A stretch of DNA of 64,000 bases from Lasioglossum baleicum (Eukaryota > Arthropoda > Insecta > Hymenoptera > Halictidae): positions 3,650,501 through 3,714,500 of the forward strand of contig NC_134948.1 of NCBI RefSeq assembly GCF_051020765.1, in the 5' to 3' direction. The notes under the pieces are model-generated. The model saw nothing but the letters and a program-made list of their open reading frames with translations, had not been told where the DNA came from and ran no database searches. Below, piece after piece: positions 1-10,977 of the stretch (position 1 is its first letter; every line of letters starts with the position of its first letter). The position numbers and the translations under genes were made by a program.

Positions 1-372
1 AGTTTCGCCTTCAGAGGCCTCCTCAGCCGTTCTCTTCCTCTTCGGAGTCTCTTCAGCATCCTCCGACAGCTCCTCGTCCTTCAGCTCTTCGCTGGTGCTC
101 GTCGAGGACGCTTCCTCGTCGCGTTTAAAGAGATTGCGATAAGGCCCATCGACGAAGCTGACCCCAGTGCCTGTGATTCCATTCGTAGAGGTCAAACTGG
201 CCTGTTGATTGCCGAACACTTGCGTGATCTGCAGTGGGAACGCAGTTGGCATTACGTTAGTATTAACGGGAGGGAGTGGCTGCAGGGGTTGTCCTCTAGG
301 AAGCAGAGCTGGGTGTCTTAGGGTAACTCCACCCTGACGGATCTGCAGCGGAGAACCTGGATTCAGTTTCAC
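1..372 (-). CDS. Pentraxin-like gene 1, exon 6 (acidic tail, partial)
   Basis: The exon opens after a TGTTTCAG acceptor in phase 0 and stays open for 124 codons to the window edge with no stop. It is rich in Pro and Gln, then Ser/Glu/Asp, with the basic patch PKRKR near the edge. The stop codon and any further exons lie outside the window. Confidence 0.78.
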   Translation of the reverse strand, partial: MKLNPGSPLQIRQGGVTLRHPALLPRGQPLQPLPPVNTNVMPTAFPLQITQVFGNQQASLTSTNGITGTGVSFVDGPYRNLFKRDEEASSTSTSEELKDEELSEDAEETPKRKRTAEEASEGET

Positions 373-3300
373 CTGAAACATTCCAAAGTCAGTAGAGATT
401 CTTCTAAGGCAGGTGAAGGTAGAAAAATCTTTCTCACCTGAGTGTTGATTTGTCCTGCAGTGAGGAAAGGGTTTTGAGGAAGGGGCGGGCCAGTCACAGG
501 TGGCCGAGCGGGTCTGGGCGTGTTGTTAGACGTGTCGTGTTCATAATGATGGGCGTGATGGTGTTTGTGGTCCTTGTGAGCCTTCCCCGCGGTCAACGCG
601 ACCCCATACAGTTGCACCATCGTCACCTCGCCGAGATAACCACCGGACCCTGAAATAACAGTCATTGTGGTCGTCGAATTTTTATGCGACGCTGAAGGCT
701 AAAGTCTTACCTGCAGGGGCGCCCTCGCCCTCGAGGAAACCGCCGCCCAGCTGTCGCTGCTCTTGTCCCGTGATCGCTACTCCACCCCCTTTGATCACGT
801 GACCCACCAACTGTCACGAAAGAAAGATCTCATCAGGTCCTATCGATCGCCCGTGGACACGGTTAATTGTTCTCCGTAAAGAGGGGCTGATTTGGCTCGA
901 TAGAATTTATGGAAAAATTTTTATTATACCCCCCCTTCCTCCACCCCCGGCCACCCTTGTTCGCTGGGGTCGGCAACAATAGAGGCTGCAGCCGATCCCC
1001 TAATGAACAGTTTCGACACGAAGTGGCTGGAGCTTCAAACGCTCAGAATAGGTGATCAGTTTCTCGTGTGTACCCGTGGGAGACGCGTCGATCGTTCGCA
1101 ACGGTTGCTTCGAGAAGTGTCGCAGTATTTCGGTTGGATTCCGTTCGAGAGCTTCGTACGAAATTTAGACACGTCTGGCAAGCTACTGGAGAATCAACCG
1201 CGAAAGGTAAAGATCGAGATTGTTCATTCAACGTTCGAACCGAGTAAATCGAACTACCTTCGCCAACGTCAGAGTCAGAAACGCGGAAGGGAAGCGTTGC
1301 AGACCAGTTTCTCGTCGGTTATTTATTTTTCGCGAGGTAGAGGGCAACAGCCGGGGAATTCGAAACGCCTGGCGATTCCGTTCCAATCCTTTTACCGGCG
1401 GAACCGGCTGTTGAATTTTTTCAGCGACTCTCGTCGTCGTCGTTGAGAAAGAGAGAGAATGCCCGCGTTACTTTCACGGTCACCCGGCCGTTCTAATTGA
1501 CCAGGCGAACGATTAAATTTTCTCGTACACCAACGGGAAAGTACGTTTTCAAGGCGAAACCGATCGGAGCAATCGGCGATCACTCACCCTGTTGTTGAAC
1601 CCGCGACCCACGCGCTCGTCGTTGACCCAGATCTGCCATTCCCCGGTCCGACCGTTCCAGCTTTGGCAGGAGTGATACCACTTGTTCAGTCGCAGGGGAT
1701 AATTCAATCGGAACAAGTTATGCCCGTCGACGTTCATCATGAAATAGGAGCTCCTCGCGGTGTTCGCCACCCAGACGAGTAAGCCGCGCGGCTGTTCACC
1801 AACTGCGCCATAAACGATCCTCGATTAGCGTCACATCGATCCCCGGGACTCGATAAATCGAATCGTCGTCCACTGAAATACGCTCAAACTCGTCGACCGG
1901 GTCGTTTCGCAATCTTATTCCTTTGCCAACAGATATACCCGATTTTCCCGCGGGGTTTTCTCAAAATTTGATATTTATATTAACAATTCCTCGAATGATT
2001 TCCGGGTCACTTCAGACCGAACGCAACTCAAGTTTAATCGTAAAGGTGGCGACGTTTCAAGGCAAATCGTTTCGATTACGCCACGGTTGACACCACGATA
2101 CATTCCTGCTTCGTGGAAAGCCTGGTTGAACGGTTACGCGACCGCGCCGGTAGTTTTGAATAAACAATTATTACTTAATAATGCCCTCGGGCGTTGCTGA
2201 TCAGTTGCGAAACGAAGCCGCGGGGAACGTTATTTTCGACGGACTTTTGCTTTCGTCGGGTCGTTCCTCGACCAGCGAAAAAGAAACCGGTGAAAGGGAA
2301 ACGGAACATAAGACTCTCACCTGCGTATGAGAATAACGGATGGTCGTTCGTGTGATTGTAGAACTTGGTCCACATGCACAGGGTGAACTCCTTCATGTTC
2401 GGCAGTTTCGTCTTGTAGTGAATGTACTGTAAGAAAAATATGGTACATGGCCGTCACAAGTTTCTGTATAATTTTTCGTTAATATTTCGTGGGATCATCT
2501 TTCGCAGATATTCGATAATTATACCGTGGACAAGGCCAATTTCGGATAGTCGTTCTCGGGATTCGAGAACGTTACCAGACAATGGGCATTCGACGTTCAC
2601 GATTATTTCGTATCGATACACGGAGCACCGCGAGGCGTTCGCGGCAATAAAAGATGTAATTAGCGGCGTTAACACGAATACCGTGGAGGCACTGGAACTA
2701 GTCAGACCTGCCAATTATCCAATACCCCGTTCCGGTAATTAGCATCTATTACGGCTACGCAACGATCGATCCAGATTACGTGTGTGTCTCCCTATCCGAG
2801 GTATCTCTCCACCGTTGGGAATGGGCCGGCATCAAAAGGCGCGGCCAACAGGCCGCTGGCGCCGATTCCCTTTCGCAACGCGTCACCTTCTTCCCGGTTA
2901 GCTGGAACCGGTCGTTCCCATCGCGGTTAATTGGCTCCGCAGCTGTCGCGCTCGCCGTTCGAATCGAGAGCGCGTCATAGAAAAAGTCGTCGACTCTGAA
3001 TTACGAATGATCCGCGGCTCAAATAGCTATCCGCGGTCATGTAACACGCATAAATGGACCCCGGACGACGCCTGGACGGTCAAGTCTTAATCATGTTATG
3101 CTGGTTGTACACTCGACACCTTCGTTTCCCATGGAAAATTCCAGTCAGAGTCGAATCTCGAGGGGAGACGCAGCTTAACACACAATTTGTGAAGCTAGAA
3201 TACTTCGAGGGCTCTTCTGTCGAGTGGAGACGCAGCTTAACACTCAATTTTCGAAGCTAGAATTCTTCGAGGGGTCCTCTGTCGAGTGGAGACGCATCTT

Positions 3301-5583
3301 AACACTCAATTTCCGAAGCTAGGATACTTCGAGAGGTTTTATGTCGAGTGGAGACGCAGCTTAACACACAATTTGTGAAGCTAGAATTCTTCGAGGGGTC
3401 GTCTGTCGAGTGGAGACGCAGCTTAACACTCAATTTCCGAAGCTAGGATTCTTCGAGAGGTCCTCTGTCGAGTGAAGACGCACCTTAACACTCAATTTCC
3501 GAAGCTAGAATTCTTCGAGAAGTCCTCAGTCGAGTGGAGACGCAGTTTAAACCCAAATTTCAAACGTTCAACTTCTTTGAAGGGTCTAGCCTCAAGTGAA
3601 CACGTAGCTTCGTAATTAATTTCCAGAATAAAAATTCCATAGATAAGTTCCATTACGGAAAGAAAATTGAGAGAATTTAGAAAAGTCTGCTTTCAAGTGG
3701 CGACGCAGCGCAACGGCCACTTCCGAGAGTAAAATTTCGAAAATTCCGCTCTTCGTGGTAGGATCCCCGATCTTCCGTGTTTGGGTCCGTTGCGCAACGC
3801 TAGATCTCTCGAGGGGAGGGGGAGAGATCCATCGATCTCGCGCGAACAAGGTCTTCGCCACAATTTCCTCACCCGTGGTTACGCATCCGTCACGCAACGC
3901 TCGATCGATCGAAGAAACCGGAAACGCCTAGGATCGTTCTCCACGTGAAAGGACGATACTCCCCCTCCGCCACTCGAGCTGGCAACAACGGCCCGGAAGA
4001 TCACGCGAAGTGCCTCGATCGCAAATTGCTTCGAATCCGTGATTGCAGTCCGTTAATTGTCCCGTGAAACGCGACGATGTCCTCTCGAGAGGATCGATCG
4101 GAAGAAGGGTAGAAAAATGCAAACCGGGTGGCCCGGAAGTATCGACCACTGGGAAGACCTTAAGCTACGTCTCCGCTTGGAATTTCTTCCACAATTAATT
4201 TCACTGTGTACTATAGCATTGAAACTGTATCTTCGCTTGGAGGTGGGTCTGTGCGAAGTGTTATTATTGAAAGTAACCCTTAAGCTGTGTCTTCACTTGC
4301 AGCCGAACTCGTGTACCTTTACTCTTCAATCTTTTGTAAATCTAACCATCAAATGCAGTTATAACGTTGCATATCTACTTGGAGACCAACCTCCGAGTCT
4401 CCACGTGAGCTTTAATCGAGTAACTTAAGCTGCGTCTCCTCTTGGAATTCCTACCACAATTAATTTCACTGTGTACTATAGCATTGAAACTGTATCTTCG
4501 CTTGGAGGTGGGTTTGTGCGAAGTGTTATTATTGAAAGTAACCCTTAAGCTGTGTCTTCACTTGCAGCCGAACTCGTGTACCTTTACTCTTCAATCTTTT
4601 GTAAATCTAACCATCAAATGCAGTTATAACGTTGCATATCTACTTGGAGACCAACCTCCGAGTCTCCACGTGAGCTTTAATGGAGTAACTTAAGCTGCGT
4701 CTCCACTTGAAGCTCGAATCATTCGGGTCCCCTTTTTAAAAATTAGCTTCCACGATTCGTCCCCATTCGAGATTCGAGTTCCCTAGCGTAAATCGATAAT
4801 TAAGCTACGTCTCCACTGGAAATTTTTTCCGGAAGTGAAAAATCTCTTGTTTTTTGGGCCGAGTCAGTTTGACCTTGATCGAGGGGGATGGAGAAGTCGG
4901 TCGTGAGTTAGGCGTCGAGGCACGCACGGGAAGTAAGAACGTTTTCTCCTACTTTCGTTGGCGTCGCGATCCGTGTCATTTTGCTCGCTCCGGCCGCTCT
5001 CGACCGTGAAGCCGGTGTCCGAGGCACGCGAGCCGAAGAATTCCGACGCGGAGCGGAAAGAATCCGCACGGCTTGCGGATTCCCGTTATCCTCGGCCGTC
5101 GAACACCTGTCTCCGCCTTTCGTCACTCTTTTGTCTGCCGATCTTTTTCTTGCCCCCACGCGTGAGAACCGATCCTTTTTTCACGCCCGTTAGACTCTAA
5201 CACGTTTCGTAATCACGACGCTTTTTTTTTTTTTGTAAAAAAACGCTACGCCTCGCTCGCTATCTCTTCGTGCTCGTTATACGTGAAATTGAAGATATAA
5301 ATACATCGGCGTAGGAAGAAGAAAATAGAAATATATTGTTGTTGAGTACCTCGAAGTACAGTTGCTGGCGCATGGCGACCTTATAGAGGGAGCACTTGTC
5401 CTGCTCGCCTCCCAATAAAGACGAGTCGTCGAATTCGAACAAGGTTTGCGCTGCAGAAGTATCGTAATCCTGATGGAGGATGCTGGACGGTGCTTGCGGC
5501 AGCGATGGCCGCCATGCCGTGGATATGGCGTCCACACTAACTGCAGCCATCATGGCACACAACGAAAAAATGATCAGCCCCAT
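1..5583 (-). CDS. Secreted pentraxin/LamG-like protein, gene 1 (3' end outside window)
   Basis: Coding exons, in order of translation, are 5583-5350, 2426-2321, 1802-1588, 810-711, 649-438 and 372-1. All joins are GT-AG and phase-consistent, giving 413 residues before the window ends. The ATG at 5583 opens a hydrophobic stretch (GLIIFSLCAMMAAVSVDA) that reads as a signal peptide. Residues about 80-220 resemble a pentraxin domain: FTLCMW with Cys95 and WYHSCQSW with Cys159 match the conserved disulfide pair and the HxCxSW core of the pentraxin signature, and GQEQ near residue 200 matches the calcium-site loop of classic pentraxins. After the domain come a His-rich stretch, a Pro-rich linker and an acidic Ser/Glu tail with KRKR. 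Those C-terminal parts are not typical of short pentraxins. A tandem paralogue lies at 14.2-18.5 kb on the same strand. The ligand is unknown. The family call is firm; a specific orthologue is not claimed. Confidence 0.82.
438..649 (-). CDS. Pentraxin-like gene 1, exon 5 (His-rich linker)
   Basis: The exon is 212 bp and runs from phase 1 to phase 0. It starts with GYLGEVTMVQLYGVALT, the last strand of the fold, and continues into KAHKDHKHHHAHHYEHD and a Pro-rich linker. The donor is GTGAGA. Confidence 0.82.
711..810 (-). CDS. Pentraxin-like gene 1, exon 4 (GQEQ loop)
   Basis: The exon is 100 bp and runs from phase 0 to phase 1. It encodes VGHVIKGGGVAITGQEQRQL, followed by a GGGF motif. The GHVI...GQE pattern matches gene 2 and the calcium-binding loop of pentraxins. 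The acceptor is TCGTGACAG and the donor GTAAGA. Confidence 0.83.
811..2320 (-). other. Introns 3 and 2 of pentraxin-like gene 1
   Basis: Two introns flank exon 3. Both are unique-looking sequence with several purine or CGTCGT runs. No repeat, RNA gene or further exon was recognised here. Confidence 0.5.
1588..1802 (-). CDS. Pentraxin-like gene 1, exon 3 (HSCQSW core)
   Basis: The exon is 215 bp and runs from phase 1 to phase 0. It encodes GLLVWVANTARSS and then NKWYHSCQSWNGRTGEWQIW, the pentraxin signature region. The donor is GTGAGT. The acceptor GGCGCAG has a poor pyrimidine tract, but it gives the right phase and aligns with gene 2. Confidence 0.82.
2321..2426 (-). CDS. Pentraxin-like gene 1, exon 2 (first domain cysteine)
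   Basis: The exon is 106 bp, runs from phase 0 to phase 1, and encodes KLPNMKEFTLCMWTKFYNH. It has a TTTCTTACAG acceptor and a GTGAGA donor. The homologous exon of gene 2 is exactly the same length. Confidence 0.85.
3155..3600. repeat. Tandem repeat, 62-bp unit, about 7 copies
   Basis: The unit carries GTGGAGACGCAGCTTAACAC, then AATTTCCGAAGCTAG and TTCTTCGAG. Copies start near 3224, 3286, 3348 and 3410 and continue to about 3600 with increasing divergence. The array sits in intron 1 of pentraxin-like gene 1. Confidence 0.85.
4158..4690. repeat. Tandem duplication, about 265-bp unit, 2 copies
   Basis: Two nearly identical units each begin TTAAGCTGCGTCTCC(A/T)CTTGGAA and include CACTGTGTACTATAGCATTG. 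A third TTAAGCTGCGTCTCCACTTG follows at 4689. The opening motif is the reverse complement of the core of the 62-bp array at 3155-3600, so the two blocks form a large inverted pair about 0.6 kb apart. Confidence 0.85.
4700..5349. other. Rest of intron 1, pentraxin-like gene 1
   Basis: One more degenerate TTAAGCTACGTCTCCACT copy lies at about 4801. The rest is GC-rich unique sequence with a T homopolymer at about 5222-5234. No gene was recognised. Confidence 0.45.
5350..5583 (-). CDS. Pentraxin-like gene 1, exon 1 (signal peptide)
   Basis: The exon holds 78 codons and ends in phase 0 at a GTACTC donor. On its 5' side a TTTGCAG acceptor lies 20 bases before the ATG, so at least one non-coding 5' exon lies upstream. 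The residues after the signal peptide (AWRPSLPQAPSSILHQDYDT and onward) are gene-specific. Confidence 0.8.
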
Positions 5584-8500
5584 TTGTTCGCCGTCGAGTC
5601 GTCTGCAAATCAAATAAAAACTGAAAGTTATTCATTTTGAAAAATTACTCTATCTCTCGAGATTTTCCTGCCACCTCGATGGATATTATAGCAAAAATTC
5701 ACAACACAATACTAGCCCGTTGAATGGACTCGCCAGCGATGGTCAGTACTCTTTTGCCTCGGTTATTTTTCGGTTGCAAAAGCGCCGAAAACGGATAAAC
5801 CAGACGCCGGGTTGCGTTAAACGTTACATTGTTACACGTCTTTCCCCGTTGCGAAATTCAATTCACGGCACCGGAACGATATCGCCCCGCAGTTGCGATA
5901 AAAATCAGAATTTTTCCATCGATCCGTGTGTGCACGCACGCACGTGACGCAACCGCGGGGAATCACGGAACCCGCTGACGTTCGTTTCCTCCGAAAATTG
6001 TCGTCCTGTTTCCCCCCTTTGCCTTTCCCTGCCATTTTTTCTCTTTTTATTCTCCAGTCGACCATTTTTTTTTCACAATTTTTACGCCACTGCAAAAGCC
6101 GCTTACAATTTTCGCGCGGTTGTTTCTGGTAACTTTTTGCATTGCTTTGCGAGTTTCCTTTTACAATTTATTTTCCGTACTATTTTTTACCAGGCCTGTA
6201 ATCTGCCATACTATCGTTTATATCATTTCTACGGTGAATTTTATCATTCCTTTCATCGGCATTTCTCATATTGCATCTTGCAACAAAAATTTGGATCAAG
6301 TTTCTAATGTCGAGAACGTGTTTATTCCGATGGAAACGTAACCGGCCCCCCAAACTGGAAAATCCTGTTGCCCCGCGGGAGAAATTCGCACGGTCAAGGA
6401 CATTAGTTTTCTGTTTTTCGCATTTGGCAAAACGACAGAGCGAGGGCGGGAAAGCGAGCTATTTCTATTTGAATCGCTTACATCCGATTTTTCATTCGAT
6501 ACTCCCGCCCGTTCCACTTTCTTCGTGTCACAGTGAATTACATTCGCCTCGATTACTATAATCAACCGCATGCTGTTTGCGTTCCTTCAGAATTTACTGA
6601 CCGATGCCAGAATCATGCGAAATCATTCTGTCTAGCATAAATTTTCCGGTCGTTTAGCTCGCGAATCAATTATCGCTATCGTTTATCGTAATGTTCTCGC
6701 ACGATTGATGCAATAGCCGGTTTACGCATCGGCAAATAAACAAACTGGGCTATTTATATTTAATTAATTCCGCAGCACGCGGAATTCGTACTCAAGGTTT
6801 CATCCCGTAACTAATATTATTATTTGCGTTGGCATATGTATTTTATATATAATGTAAAGATAGATATAAATAATAATTCGTTAGTGAAGTTGTTGGAAAT
6901 ATATTCCAGGCAGTTAATGATGAGGACTAATTATTAATTGACCGCGGCAGCTGCTGCAAATGTGCGTTTCAGCAGGAGTCAGAGAAAGCGAAGACAACTG
7001 TATTTTCATTTTGTTTCCTGTCGGTCTCGGTGAAGCAGAAACTAAACACGCCTACACAAATATGTTCGAACGCGTCGTAAACAAGCGGTTCTTTTTATCG
7101 TAAAGCAAGTCGTTGAACCTTCATGCAGATTTAGATTTTTGGAATCGTAGAAGTCGATTGCAATGTTTCACTTTCCCCTCTCGAAGTTTGCAAATGCACG
7201 CCAAAGAACTATATGTATTTCTTGCAATTCAGCAATCGTTTGTCTACGTTTCGACACGTGTCTCAAAGGGACAGCCTTCGATTTAAATTTCCACACATCG
7301 CTGAAATTAACGAATTCTGCTTGTCCTGCCGCGAGATTGTGTTCCCGAGTGAAATAGAAAATTTTCCTGCTGGAACAACGCGAGTGCAGACTTTAGAAAA
7401 CGATTTTGCTAAAAAAATCGGACTTTTTCCATTTCTACGCGACAAGAAGACCTTTCCAATTTCGTCTCCAATTTCAAGGAAAGAGAACTCCCATTTGAAA
7501 ATTCCATCAAGCAGACTTTCGCAAAGCTTTGAACATAGTTGCACGGTTCAAATGCAATTTTCTCGATCAGGGAATATTCCTAGAAACAAGACCTTGTACT
7601 ATTTCCATTAAGCAACATTTCCATCAGCATTTCTAAGCAATTTTTCAAAGAGGCAGCCTCGATGCCAATTTACAAACGTTGCGGATATTAAGAAATGAAT
7701 GATCTTTAAGTCAACACAGTCTCACAGAAAAAGATGAAAAACCTTGGGAAAATGAGGTGAACGGAAAGTTTTTCAATTTTCTTGTTCTGTAAAATCTATG
7801 AATCTTCGATACGAATACAATTCTCCGAATAAAAACGAACCAATTCCAAGGAACAAAAAATTCTCATCTCAAAACTCAATTAAACCAGCCATCCCGGCGC
7901 TTCGAACATCGTTGCCCTTTGAAAATGCAATTTCCCGATCAGGAAGCGTCCCCGGAGACAAAACCGAGTACCATTTTCATCAACGATTTCACTGAAGCGC
8001 GAAGATAACATTGTACTCCAGCCATTCCACTATACGAGAGACAAAAGAATGATTGAAAAGCTTACCGCGATCGAGGAAAGCTCGTGTCCCTGCTTGGATC
8101 GTCCCTTGATCCCCTCGGACCCCTCTAGATCCCTCTAAATCTCTCTGGATCCTATTGAATCCTTTTAGATTCGTTCAGATCCCTCTGGACCGACTTGTGA
8201 AAAATTAAATTCGTCGAAAGGTCGATCGGGAGATCGATGAACGGCCACACTGGAGGGAACGATCGACGGTTAATCCTTTTGATCCACGGAGAAGGTAGAT
8301 CCTCGCGGTCTCGAAACAGAAAGGTAACTGTCCGGCACGTTCTCCACAACGTAGACCTGGTAAACTCGCAAGTGGTGTGCACTCACGCCTCCTACCCGGT
8401 TCTCGTACTCGCCTTTTTCTCTTTCTCTCTTTGTGACGGACGGCTGATCCAGTCCCCCGATGATCCAACGATCCCTCGATCGCCGGTGCATGGATAAGTT

Positions 8501-10570
8501 TCTCGATTTAGCGGGTCAGTCGAGCGGACAATCCTATTTGCCGTCGCGATCGGCTGCCTCGTTACCAATTTAGACGTTTCGAATTTTATACCACATTGAT
8601 TGCAATGCTTCTTCATTATTCCCATATTTTTTAAAGTGATTTACTTCTCCAGAATTTCTGTCCTCTTTTAATATTTTACCCGATTTTCGGTGTTTATTTC
8701 TTGTCGATCTTTATGCTCCAATATGATCCTCCATAATATTACACGATTATTTATAACTAGACTGCGGATTTTATGCATTTATGACAAAAATGGGTACGCA
8801 CAATTTAAAACAGTGGAGGTATTTAAAAAATTTTAAGACCACCAGTGTATTAGTTTCACCTTAACAAGATCATCAAAAGAAGAATGAAATTTTTATTTGA
8901 CTTCTGTGTTTTGCAATCAATGCAAACATTTTTTATTTTGCATAAAGATCCGTAGTCTATTTATCACTTTTTGTACTATAAATTTTTTATGTACGGTCCT
9001 GTACCATTTTCTACAATTGTGTACTTTATTTCGTACAATTTCATATTCTTACGCTGTTTTCCATAAATCTCTGTAATATTGCAAACTATCCTATAAAAAT
9101 TCTCCTGCGAAAACATCGTTTCTGAAAGTGCATATAAATTGGCATGAAAAACCGGGTTATTATGAGTCACGCCCATGATGTTGCGACAGTGGAATATGTG
9201 TGTCACCGTGCCGACGCCAATGAAGTACAAAAGGTTCATTTTGCAGTCTCCCTCGTTCTCTTCGTTTTTTCATCTCTGTTTCTCCGCGACCGGCAATTAT
9301 TCAAGAGGAACAATTGCGAAATTTCGCTCGGAGGTCCGGCCGAAGTGTTCCGAGGTCGAGCGTCCTCTCCGGAGAAACCGGGACCCGTCTCGATCCGATC
9401 GATTAGATCCACCGAATCGGGCATGTTGACCTCTGACATCTCGTTTCCTCTTCGGGAAGGTCCTCTTCCTCGAAACTTTCCCTGTTTCGTTGCAAGCGGT
9501 GACTCATTTGCAATAAGGAACTTGCCTCTCGATCGAATAATAAACTTATGGTGCTGAATTGTTTAAAAACACTCCGTCGAACGCTCCATAAAATGTCAAG
9601 AACATCTATTCACGGGGGGACGGACATCGTTTGAAAGTCTCGATTTCCACGCGGTGGTGGGACAATGGCGGGAAATCGCGTTGAATTCGAACCGCGTTTC
9701 CCTCTTTCAGCGGAAACAACAGCGCCGACGGGTTGGGCGTATGAATAAAAATGGAACAAAAGTATCGGCGAGAAAGGACGAACGCCGAGCGACATTAATT
9801 CCGTGCAGGAATTGCATTTCTGCGGCGAGCGTCGTCTCGCGCCGTTCGATTACACGCGCGAATCGACTTTCATTTTCCAGGGTGAGTCTTCCTTTCGCCG
9901 TGCCCCTGGCGTTCCTCCGATTCTTCCTTCCTTCCGGTGACCCGCCGGAGAAAGGAGGCGCGACAGAAACGCAAAATCGAGGGAGAGAAAGGCCCATCCC
10001 CTCCCTATATTCGCATCTTCTCGATGGAGGGGGCTCATTTTTTCCATTCGACGGACGCCGAGCTATTCCCGAACCCGACACTCCCCTCCAGAAACTATTC
10101 GTTTACCTGCCGACACTTTCTTCCATGTCGCGAATGTCGCGACTTCCGGTTCCGATGCGTTTGTGCTAGACGCACGCCGTCGATCACGTAACACACCTGT
10201 TTCTGTCATTAATAGCGCTGGAGAGATATTTCGCAGTCGCCAGAACAACCCGGAAATTGTTTTCCGCGTTGATCATTGTTTTTGAAACTGCCTGTAGATT
10301 CAATATCTAATTTTTGTTGACACATTGCGATTACATCGAATAGAATCGACTCACAAATGTAACACTTATTTATTTTCTGAACAGATGCAAAGTTCTGCAT
10401 ATTGCTAGCCACTTTTGTAACAACCTGTATAATTCATAACTTATTCTCAGTAGCTATATTCATTTCTAATTGGATCAATTTCTCAATAATTTGCTGAAAA
10501 GTCACTCTCCATTTTTGTAATGCCCAAGTGTTTTTAAAAAATTTCGAAGCAGCGCGCCGCTTTTGCAACG
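5584..10570. other. Intergenic, 5' side of pentraxin-like gene 1
   Basis: This stretch holds the unlocated 5' UTR exon or exons and promoter of gene 1. A weakly conserved duplication is visible, with 7440-7640 resembling 7830-7990 (both carry a GATCAGG...ACAAGACC/ACAAAACC block). A run of GGATCCCTCT-like words lies at 8090-8200. The open frames here are short, overlap on both strands and have no coding character. Confidence 0.45.
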
Positions 10571-10573
10571 CCC

Positions 10574-10977
10574 CACAGTGGGGAAAAGTGACCTAACTCG
10601 ATTCAAAAAGAAATAACTTTCGATAGAAATGAGGTAGAGCGATGAATTTTTTTTTTAAATTAAAGCTGAAACTTTGCAGAATATGGGGAAAATAGGGAGA
10701 TCACGGTGCGAACGGTTTTTAACCTTGAGAAAATTCGTTAAACCTTCACGATTTCAAGAAAATGTGGTTTCTCCGTTACCACGGGCGGAAAATTTTTTTT
10801 TTAATTTTTACTATATATCATTTCCCGTAGATTTTTTCTCGCTGATTTCAAATCTGGTCTCAAAATTTGTCTACGACCTCTGGTTTTTTCAAGAAACCGA
10901 TTTTTGTGAACAGAACTGATGTAATCATTCGTTCAAATTTAATTTTTAAAAAAATTCATCGCTCTTTCCCCACTGTG
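10574..10977. mobile_element. MITE-like element with CACAGTGGGGAAA terminal repeats
   Basis: The inverted ends CACAGTGGGGAAA and TTTCCCCACTGTG lie about 0.4 kb apart, and GAGCGATGAATTTTTTT is also inverted inside both ends. CGCC flanks both sides and may be part of a target duplication. There is no transposase frame, and the superfamily is not assigned. Confidence 0.6.

Noticed and set aside
4057..4693. Two frames with the same 83-residue protein
   Set aside because: They are the two units of the 265-bp tandem duplication; there is no domain, start context or splice support.
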